Shown: positions 58,701 through 64,000 of the stretch, piece after piece
How positions within the stretch are numbered: position 1 is the first letter of the stretch
Layout: each line of letters begins with the position of its first letter
NCBI GenBank assembly: GCA_028752905.1
Contig: JAQNBH010000014.1
Location: 34,004,640 to 34,068,639, forward strand
DNA from: Cladorhizidae sp. MBARI D1340-BT2
Taxonomy: Eukaryota; Porifera; Demospongiae; Poecilosclerida; Cladorhizidae
DNA: 64,000 bases
Direction: 5' to 3'
The notes under the pieces: generated by a model
Told to the model about the DNA's origin: nothing
The model's input: the letters and a program-made list of their open reading frames with translations, nothing else
The model's database searches: none
Program-made: the position numbers and the translations under genes

Positions 58701-61700
58701 GGTCTATGGTACCTGTGGCTCTAGGACGCTATTTTCATTGCTTGAGGGCTCATCAGGTGAGTTGTGATGATATGCTAACTGCTCTGCACCAATAGAAGGG
58801 ATTATTATAATTAGTTCACTAGCATTAAGCCACTCTTCTAGCCCAGGACTCTCAGAGGACTCCATCTTCTAGCCCAGTACTCTCAGAGGACTCCATCTTC
58901 TAGCCCAGGACTCTCAGAGGACTCCACCTTCTAGCCCAGTACTCTCGGAGGACTCCATCTTCTAGCCCAGTACTCTCAGAGGACTCCATCTTCTAGCCCA
59001 GGACTCTCAGAGGACTCCATCTTCTAACCCAGTACTCTCAGAGGACTCCATCTTCTAGCCCAGTACTCTCAGAGGACTCCATCTTCTAGCCCAGGACTCT
59101 CAGAGGACTCCATCTTCTAGCCCAGTACTCTCAGAGGACTCCATCTTCTAGCCCAGTACTCTCAGAGACTCCATCTTCTAGCCCAGTACTCTCAGAGGAT
59201 CCATCTTCTAGCCCAGCCCTCTCAAAGGACTCCATCTTCTAGCCCAGGACTCTCAGAGGACTCCATCTTCTAGCTCAGTACTGCCATCTTCAGCTAGAGG
59301 TAGTTAGTGCCTACTCAGTTTTAGGTTTTGTCAAAGACAAGGAGTCCAGTCTTGCACTATCAACCCGGCCACTTCAGCAGCTGTGAGGTGTTCCAGCAGA
59401 GCAAGGACTGTCCATGCGCCTCCAAAATGGATGCACATCCAGTCCTGAACAAGCCGGGTTCAAATCAGTGCATGCCAACCTTGTCCACACCAGCTCATGC
59501 CAACCTCGTCCACACCAGCTCATGCCAACCTCGTCCACACCAGCTCATGCCAACCTCGTCCACACCAGCTCATGCCAACCTCGTCCACACCAGCTCATGC
59601 CAACCTCGTCCACACCAGCTCATGCCAACCTCGTCCACACCAGCTCATGCCAACCTCGTCCACACCAGCTCATGCCAACCTCGTCCACACCAGCTCATGC
59701 CAACCTCGTCCACACCAGCTCATGCCAACCTCGTCCACGCCAGCTCATGCCAACCTCGTCCACACCAGCTCATGCCGACCTCGTCCACGCCAGCTCATGC
59801 CAACCTCGTCCACGCCAGCTCATGCCAACCTCGTCCACACCAGCTCATGCCGACCTCGTCCACACCAGCTCATGCCAACCTCGTCCACACCAGCTCATGC
59901 CAACCTCGTCCACACCAGCTCATGCCAACCTTGTCCACGCCAGCTCATGCCAACCTCGTCCACACCAGCTCATGCCGACCTCGTCCACACCAGCTCATGC
60001 CAACCTCGTCCACGCCAGCTCATGCCAACCTCGTCCACACCAGCTCATGCCGACCTCGTCCACGCCAGCTCTTCAGTCACATGTTCAAGTTCTTTGTGTC
60101 CTCCTCATCTCGTGGAGTAGCCCATGCAGCAGAGAGAGAGGAAGTTAAGGCAAGGCAGTAGCCTCGAAGGATGATGCCCCACCCACCAATCACACAGGGA
60201 AACCAGTCCGGAGGAATACGCTGGCCATTGCAGCACCTAAGGTGGAAGGTCATCTACCCGTGGCTATAGAGCTGATGCACTATAAAGAGTTTTTATCGAG
60301 CAGGTAATATTTGATTAGTGCTCGGACCAGCAGCACTAGCAATTCAAATTCTATTTAATGCACACTTACATAATAGTTGTAATACATATACAGTAGGCAA
60401 AAAGTGTTCCTGTTCTGTTCTGTTCCCATTCCAACGGCACTTCGACGATCAAGTGGAAAAGAGATGCAAAATCACACGTGAAGATTGATTGGTCACAAGT
60501 AACGGAAACTTCACGCTGTGCGCACACGATTTTTTAAATCTTGCGAGGTGATTACCTTAGCGCGGTATTTTTCGCACGTCTAGTTGAACGCGTGCAGTCA
60601 CATGCATAGACTGCACTAAATGTCATAGAAGTTCTTGTATTTTTGGTGGTCAACTTGTTTGAGGAAGATGAGTTTCAGAGCTATGCTGAAGCAATCCATT
60701 GTTGACAGAAGCACCAGTTATATAGTTTCCCGTCCACAGATGTTTGGTGTGTAGGCCAGTACTGCTATTCAGCTAGTGTACATTTTTGCTTGCAATGTAC
60801 AATAGTTTTCAGGGCATTTTATACTTGGGCTGTTTGGCAAGGCTTGCTTTGCTGACCATGAGGATTCTGTATGCTTATTTTGATTTTGCTTACAAGCCTT
60901 ACTTACTTCTGCACTAAGCTAGGACAAATCCAGCCTCTATTATATTACACTAAAGCTTGAGCCATTTTAACCTCAAGTAAGCCCCCATCAAGTAAGCCCC
61001 CATCTAACTCTAAAGCTTGAGCCATTTTAACCTCAAGTAAGCCCCCATCTAACTCTAAAGCTTGAGCCATTTTAACCTCAAGTAAGCCCCCATCTAACTC
61101 TATAGCTTGAGCCATTTTAACCTCAAGAAAGCCCCCATCTAACTCTAAAGCTTGAGCCATTTTAACTTCAAGTAAGCCCCCATCTAACTCTAAAGCTTGA
61201 GCCATTTTAACCTCAAATAAGCCCCCATCTAACTCTAAAGCTTGAGCCATTTTAACCTCAAGTAAGCCCCCATCTAACTCTAAATCTTGAGCAACTTTAA
61301 CCTCAAGTAAGCCCCCATCTAACTATAAACCTTGACCATATTTATCTCTAGAAAGGCTTTGGTATAATAGCAGACTTTCCCATTGATCCTCTAGGAAGCT
61401 ATAGCTAAGCTAATGTCTTGATATGCTAAGCAGGCCTTGCCAAGCTAAAGCTTTAGCTAATATTTACTGTCCAGAAAACTCTAGGAAAGCCTTGCCCAAC
61501 ATTAATAAGGTTAGGGGAGTGGGTTTAGACCAATTTGGTAGGGAGAGGGAGTAGACCATTTTCTTATTTTTAATCCTTAATTTATTTGCTTCACTATTAT
61601 ACTAACTGCATTTCAAATTTCAACTCATTATTGGCAAACTTTCTTGAGTTATGAAACTTTTCTAGCCACCCATATCATTGCATACAGATCCCGTACAGCT

Positions 61701-64000
61701 CCAGAAATGTTTTTTTAAAAACCCCGTGGTTACGACTTTGGAGCTCTATAAATTCTGCACACTTCACTCTATTTATACAATGCATTAGGCACTAAAATAC
61801 CAGTGGCCTAAAGGAAGCTCACTCTATATACAATGCATTAGGCACTAGAATACCAGTGGCCTAAAGGAAGCTCACTCTATATACAATGCATTAGGCACTA
61901 AAATACCAGTGGCCTAAAGGAAGCTCACTCTATATATAATGCATTAGGCACTAAAATACCAGTGGCCTAAAGGAAGCTCACTCTATATACAATGCATTAG
62001 GCACTAAAATACCAGTGGCCTAAAGGAAGCTCACTCTATATACAATGCATTAGGCACTAAAATACCAGTGGCCTAAAGGAAGCTCACTCTATATACAATG
62101 CATTAGGCACTAAAATACCAGTGGCCTAAAGGAAGCTCACTCTATATACAATGCATTAGGCACTAAAATACCAGTGGCCTAAAGGAAGCTCACTCTATAT
62201 ACAATGCATTAGGCACTAAAATACCAGTGGCCTAAAGGAAGCTCACTCTATATACAATGCATTAGGCACTAAAATACCAGTGGCCTAAAGGAAGCTCACT
62301 CTATATACAATGCATTAGGCACTAAAATACCAGTGGCCTAAAGGAAGCTCACTCTATATACAATGCTAAAATGTAAGTACGTGGTTAAACCTGCAAGTGG
62401 AAAATTATTTTTTGAAATTAATTTTCCAACCGTGCACTTGCCGACTTACTCAAGCTTTAAGGACCTAATGATAACACTCCTCATATAGAGTGGAGGAGAT
62501 GCCTCTGCCACAGGTGCACTTTCCAATTAATTAAGAATTAGAAATGTAGAAAGCTTGGGCAGGTGGTTTTGAGGGCCCCAACTTTGACTGCCTGTACCTT
62601 GGGAAAGGTTATACTTATGCATCAGTTTTTAATATTAAAAGAGAGCCCGCAGAGAGATCAGCTCTACATCAAAAGGTCATAGAGTGAAGTGTGCATAATT
62701 TATGCAGATTAAAAGTGCTAACCATAGTTCTTTTACACACTTTGTCACACTTTGTAAAAATAAAAAATTTGTAAAAATAATAGGAAACCACGATTTTCGT
62801 GTTGTACTGATTTACCAGGAAAGTGTAATTTCATGCATTGGTATCGCAGTTTTGTTATATATAGTTTTCTATTTTCTGATGAGATATGGTCGGTCACCTG
62901 ACGGCACAAATGAAATTGGGATAATGGGAGAAATAACAATTCACAAGTCGTATCTGTAGGTACTCTATACTATCATAAATGCAAGTGTGGAACACCTAGG
63001 GTTGGGGAACAAGGGGCGTTTATAACAAATAAAAATAAAAATCTGTGGTTTTGCCATATATCAGTCATAGTTTAGTGCCACACCCCTGGTGCCACACCCC
63101 TAGTGCCACCCCACTAGTGACACCCCACTAGTGCCACCCCACTAGTGCCACACCCCTAGTGCCACCCCACTAGTGCCATCCCACTAGTGCCACACCCCTG
63201 GTGCCACACCCCTAGTGCCACACCCCTAGTGCCACACCTCACCACTAGTGCCACGCCCCTAGTGCCACACCACTATTGTAACATCACTGGAGGGCACACA
63301 GAATGGGCTACAATCTTTGAAAGTATTAAAAAGTTTTAAAAACACACACACGAGAAATGGTCGATTCTCCTTATTAAGATTTAGCAATTTACTCAAGTAA
63401 GTAGTTCAGCCTTGGACTGGCGACTGGCTGCCTCAGGCAAATTTACCATTTGATAAGTTTTAGAATGCGCATTCTGCCTAACTCAAAAGCTTTAGCAATT
63501 CCAATTTCTAGTGAGGCAAACACTAAAATGTCTGCTTGCAAACCTCGCTGTACTGGTCTCCCTGATCCCTTGCTGTACTGGCCTCCCTGATCCCTTGCAG
63601 TGCTGGTCTCCCTGATCCCTTGCTGTACTAGTCTCCCTGATCCCTTGCTGTACTGGCCTCCCCCTGATCCCTTGCAGTGCTGGTCTCCCTGATCCCTTGC
63701 TGTACTAGCCTCCCTGATCCCTTGCAGTACTGATCTCCCCCTGATCCCTTGCTGTACTGGCCTCCCTGATCCCTTGCAGTGCTGGTCTCCCTGATCCCTT
63801 GCTGTACTGGCCTCCCCCTGATCCCTTGCAGTACTGGCCTCCCCCTGATCCCTTGCTGTACTGGCCTCCCTGATCCCTTGCAGTGCTGGTCTCCCTGATC
63901 CCTTGCTGTACTGGCCTCCCTGATCCCTTGCTGTACTGGCCTCTGTGATCCCTTGCTGTTCTGGCCTCTCTTATCCCTTGCTGTACTGGCCTCCCTGATC
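33288..64000 (-). CDS. AKT: AKT (protein kinase B) homologue, 3' part, four exons seen
   Basis: Serine/threonine kinase of the PI3K pathway, AGC family. The exons are 55426-55640, 54752-54839, 52883-52985 and 33288-33370, all GT-AG and in phase, together 162 codons plus a TAG stop. They cover the kinase domain from just after the APE motif through the C-tail with turn motif and hydrophobic motif. The 5' exons (PH domain, N-lobe, activation loop) were not found between 55641 and 64000, so they probably lie further right; the right boundary given is only the window edge. Introns are 586 bp, 1766 bp and 19.5 kb. The stop is 315 bp from the RasGRP ATG, and no AATAAA was seen in that gap, so the polyadenylation site is unknown. 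Confidence 0.93.
33517..45625. repeat. 12.1 kb minisatellite array, 35-bp unit, about 346 copies
   Basis: Unit core CCAGCTTATATATTAGTGCA followed by GGTACACTAG. Copies differ almost only at one site (CAGCTCC or TAGCTCC), with rare CTGCTCC, GCAGC and CTAGC forms and a 2-bp insertion form CTCTGCTCC at 38991 and 42843. Contains stops in all frames, so no open frames. Lies entirely in the last intron of AKT. Confidence 0.98.
45875..45995. repeat. Short minisatellite, 22-29-bp unit
   Basis: Five copies with core CTTGGGTGTGGCCATAAAT, in the AKT last intron. Confidence 0.9.
46321..49216. mobile_element. TA-flanked inverted-repeat element swollen by a 29-bp array
   Basis: TACAGGAAGTCCTTGAGCTA at 46321 and the complement of a related sequence ending at 49216 (TACAGGCAGTCCTCAAGTTA read inwards) match at 20 of the first 24 bases. 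Both begin with TA, as expected for Tc1/mariner or pogo-type non-autonomous elements. The interior is almost wholly the 46400-48915 array. No transposase frame. Class assignment rests on the ends only. Confidence 0.65.
46400..48915. repeat. Minisatellite, 29-bp unit with 812-bp higher-order repeat
   Basis: About 86 copies with core GGCCATACCAAGTCTGGAGG, alternating blocks of TTACAATAC and TTACGACAC variants. The rare GTCTGTAGG form at 47313 recurs 812 bp (28 units) later at about 48125, and the neighbouring variant order matches. A 353-codon plus frame is an artefact. Confidence 0.95.
49337..49735. repeat. Minisatellite, 21-bp unit
   Basis: About 18 copies with core GTGTCTAGTGTACTATAGGA. Interrupted after 49735 by a MITE-like insert, with one more diverged copy at 49875-49900. 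Confidence 0.92.
49737..49873. mobile_element. Small hAT-like MITE or solo end
   Basis: The right end CCCCCCTAAATGAAACCCTG resembles the end of the hAT element at 5055-8405 in structure (CAGGG, T-rich, then G/C run). The left end starts AAGGGTTTGGGGGGGC. GGAAG flanks both sides, but that is also part of the host repeat. About 137 bp, noncoding. Confidence 0.5.
49998..50478. repeat. Minisatellite, 19-bp unit
   Basis: About 25 copies with core GCCGGGCCGCATGGAGTAT. GC-rich; because the unit lacks stops on either strand every frame stays open. Confidence 0.95.
50480..50785. other. Unique AKT intron sequence
   Basis: About 300 bp without repeats or recognisable coding sequence. Confidence 0.5.
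50786..51105. repeat. Minisatellite, 24-bp unit
   Basis: 13 almost identical copies with core GCACATCATTATCCCAGACA. Confidence 0.96.
51106..51540. other. Unique AKT intron sequence with two GT runs
   Basis: No coding pattern found on either strand; short (GT)n tracts at about 51200 and 51440. Confidence 0.5.
51545..52875. repeat. CCCTAG-rich minisatellite, about 32-bp unit, 407-bp higher-order repeat
   Basis: About 40 copies with cores TTAGCCCTAGCCCTAGCCAG and TACACAACCTCA. Marker variants (CCCTAACAG, ACAACCACATTAG, CAGCACACAACC) recur 407 bp apart. The array ends next to the donor of the AKT turn-motif exon. Confidence 0.94.
52883..52985 (-). CDS. AKT: AKT exon: C-tail with turn motif
   Basis: 34 codons plus 1 base. 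[19 protein letters not shown] is the AGC-kinase C-terminal extension, and DLTPPDD carries the turn-motif Thr-Pro (human AKT1 Thr450 equivalent). The acceptor is TTGTACAG and the donor ACG|GTAAGA. A CCCTAG-rich minisatellite ends within about 15 bp of the donor. Confidence 0.97.
53165..53840. repeat. Minisatellite, 29-bp unit
   Basis: About 22 copies with core GACACAGCCATGTTGCCTTG, open in all minus frames by chance. AKT intron between the LGGG and turn-motif exons. Confidence 0.95.
54010..54540. repeat. Minisatellite, 44-bp unit
   Basis: About 12 copies with core CACAAGCTCCACCTCCTCTA. Same AKT intron. Confidence 0.94.
54752..54839 (-). CDS. AKT: AKT exon: RLGGG segment
   Basis: 29 codons after the split Arg. 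[20 protein letters not shown] matches the R-LGGG-x-x-DA-x-E-hydrophobic-M-x-H-x-FF block of AKT. The usual His before FF is Asn-Val here. It continues NFQDLYDKK. The acceptor is TATACAG and the donor AAG|GTGCAC. Too short to stand out as an open frame; recognised by phase and family pattern. Confidence 0.92.
54885..55345. repeat. CCACCC-rich low-complexity repeats
   Basis: Two stretches: CTTCACCACCACACACCCAC-type units (to about 55030), then CCTATACCCAGCCACCCACC-type units to 55345. They occupy the 586-bp AKT intron nearly completely. Confidence 0.88.
55426..55640 (-). CDS. AKT: AKT exon: kinase C-lobe
   Basis: 71 codons plus 2 bases. [20 protein letters not shown] and [11 protein letters not shown] are the hallmark AKT C-lobe sequence, with the conserved D-x-W-x-x-G of kinase subdomain IX, and the exon ends [12 protein letters not shown] (subdomain XI). 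It starts right after the expected APE triplet. The acceptor is TATGAAG, a weak tract; the donor ACG|GTGCAG is non-ideal but the phase fits exon 54752-54839 exactly. Confidence 0.97.
55738..55780. repeat. Poly-C tract followed by (CA)n
   Basis: About 24 C then (CA)8. Homopolymer length is unlikely to be exact. Confidence 0.9.
55960..56505. repeat. Minisatellite, 45-bp unit
   Basis: 12 copies with core CATCTGGAAGGCCTCCACTA, upstream AKT intron. Confidence 0.95.
56506..56912. other. Unique AKT intron sequence
   Basis: Contains a short imperfect duplication (GCAGGTGTGG at about 56715 and 56750) and an open minus frame of 61 codons with no family resemblance; not kinase-like. Confidence 0.5.
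56917..58261 (-). mobile_element. piggyBac-type element, internally deleted
   Basis: Flanked by TTAA at 56913-56916 and 58262-58265. Ends CCCTTTCACTGGCA and, from the other side, CCCTCTCACTGGCA (13 of 14). TTAA duplication plus CCC-initial ends is diagnostic of piggyBac. Of the transposase only an N-terminal piece remains. Left half has repeated motifs such as ACAAACCACAAAGATGTGA. Lies in an upstream AKT intron. Confidence 0.88.
57742..58035 (-). pseudogene. piggyBac transposase N-terminal fragment
   Basis: Starts [10 protein letters not shown] at 58035, then a 16-bp tandem duplication (57991-58022) brings two in-frame TAG stops. After it the frame reads [20 protein letters not shown] and a further acidic stretch to a TAA at 57742. 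An acidic N-terminus with DDFGLS-EDS-EE is usual for piggyBac transposases. The DDD catalytic core and cysteine-rich C-terminus are absent. Confidence 0.75.
58365..58710. repeat. Minisatellite, 29-bp unit
   Basis: 12 copies with core ACCAAACCTAGTTCCCAGGT. Confidence 0.95.
58830..59280. repeat. Minisatellite, 31-bp unit
   Basis: About 14 copies with core CTCAGAGGACTCCATCTTCT. Confidence 0.95.
59475..60072. repeat. Minisatellite, 25-bp unit
   Basis: 24 copies with core CCAACCTCGTCCACACCAGC. Open in all three plus frames by chance; intronic. Confidence 0.95.
60073..60945. other. Unique AKT intron sequence
   Basis: About 870 bp with no tandem repeat. I looked for the missing AKT activation-loop exon on the minus strand (DFG ... 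APE followed by a phase-0 donor) and did not see it. Confidence 0.5.
60950..61325. repeat. Minisatellite, 45-bp unit
   Basis: About eight copies with core CTTGAGCCATTTTAACCTCA. Confidence 0.94.
61326..61725. other. Unique AT-rich sequence
   Basis: No coding pattern or repeat recognised. Confidence 0.5.
61728..62705. mobile_element. Long foldback element, copy 2, with internal array
   Basis: Same family as 12744-13437. The left end GGTTACGACTTTGGAGCTCT and the right arm (to about 62705) share blocks with copy 1: TCTGCACACTTCACTCTAT, the complement of TAGAGTGAAGTGTGCA, ATGTAAGTACGTGGTTAA near the centre, and GGTTATACTTATG in the right arm. Most of the left arm is replaced by the 61765-62365 array. 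Confidence 0.8.
61765..62365. repeat. Minisatellite, 53-bp unit, derived from the foldback element
   Basis: About 11 copies with core ACCAGTGGCCTAAAGGAAGC. The unit aligns to copy 1 at about 12970-13025 (ACCAGTGGCTAGAGGAAGCC ... CATTAGGCGCTAAAA). Confidence 0.93.
62706..63070. other. Unique AT-rich sequence
   Basis: An 85-codon plus frame (62702-62959) has a hydrophobic stretch but no recognisable family, and it begins inside the foldback arm; not called as a gene. Confidence 0.45.
63072..63285. repeat. Minisatellite, about 14-bp unit
   Basis: About 14 copies of GTGCCACACCCCTA with CCACCCCACTA variants. Confidence 0.93.
63540..64000. repeat. Minisatellite, about 25-bp unit, cut by window edge
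   Basis: About 17 copies with core CTGATCCCTTGCTGTACTGG, continuing off the right edge. Confidence 0.94.

Noticed and set aside
59328..60161. 277-codon frame with a non-repetitive N-terminus
   Set aside because: The first 45 codons have no family resemblance and the remainder is a 25-bp repeat open in all three frames.
62702..62959. 85-codon frame with a hydrophobic segment
   Set aside because: Begins in the arm of a foldback element, has no recognised homologue, and an opposite-strand frame is equally open.

Overview
The window is metazoan nuclear DNA: small multi-exon genes with GT-AG introns, class II DNA transposons, and about two thirds of the sequence in tandem repeats. The two host genes are animal signalling genes, an AKT kinase and a RasGRP-type Ras/Rap exchange factor. 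The style (short exons, closely packed genes, introns full of private minisatellites) fits an early-branching animal such as a sponge; that placement is inference only.

Layout. Both host genes are on the minus strand, head to tail. The RasGRP homologue runs from its ATG at 32972 leftwards past base 1. I could place 12 exons whose splice phases all agree; they sum to 1665 nt, or 555 codons, covering REM, RasGEF, two EF-hands, a C1 domain and the start of a C-terminal tail. The AKT homologue ends 315 bp upstream of that ATG, with its stop at 33288-33290. Its last four exons are in the window: the kinase C-lobe after APE, the LGGG exon, the turn-motif exon and the hydrophobic-motif exon. The last two exons are separated by a 19.5 kb intron. 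The rest of AKT lies to the right of 64000 or was not recognised.

The introns hold almost all of the length. Nearly every large intron has its own minisatellite families with unit lengths of 14-59 bp. The largest is a 12.1 kb array of a 35-bp unit (33517-45625) in the last AKT intron, with visible higher-order duplication. Long open frames inside arrays (for example 10.9-12.5 kb and 13.4-14.5 kb) arise because the unit length is a multiple of three or lacks stops. They are not genes.

Mobile elements: a nearly complete hAT element (5055-8405) inside a 28-bp array; a decayed Mutator-like element (about 26.8-30.2 kb, plus strand); a piggyBac remnant flanked by TTAA (56917-58261); two copies of a long foldback element (about 12.74-13.44 kb and 61.73-62.70 kb); and a TA-flanked pair of inverted repeats around a 29-bp array (46321-49216).

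The most interesting theme is where the minisatellites come from. At least two arrays have been amplified from transposon sequence. Several others start exactly at an exon edge and carry copies of the real splice donor in each unit.
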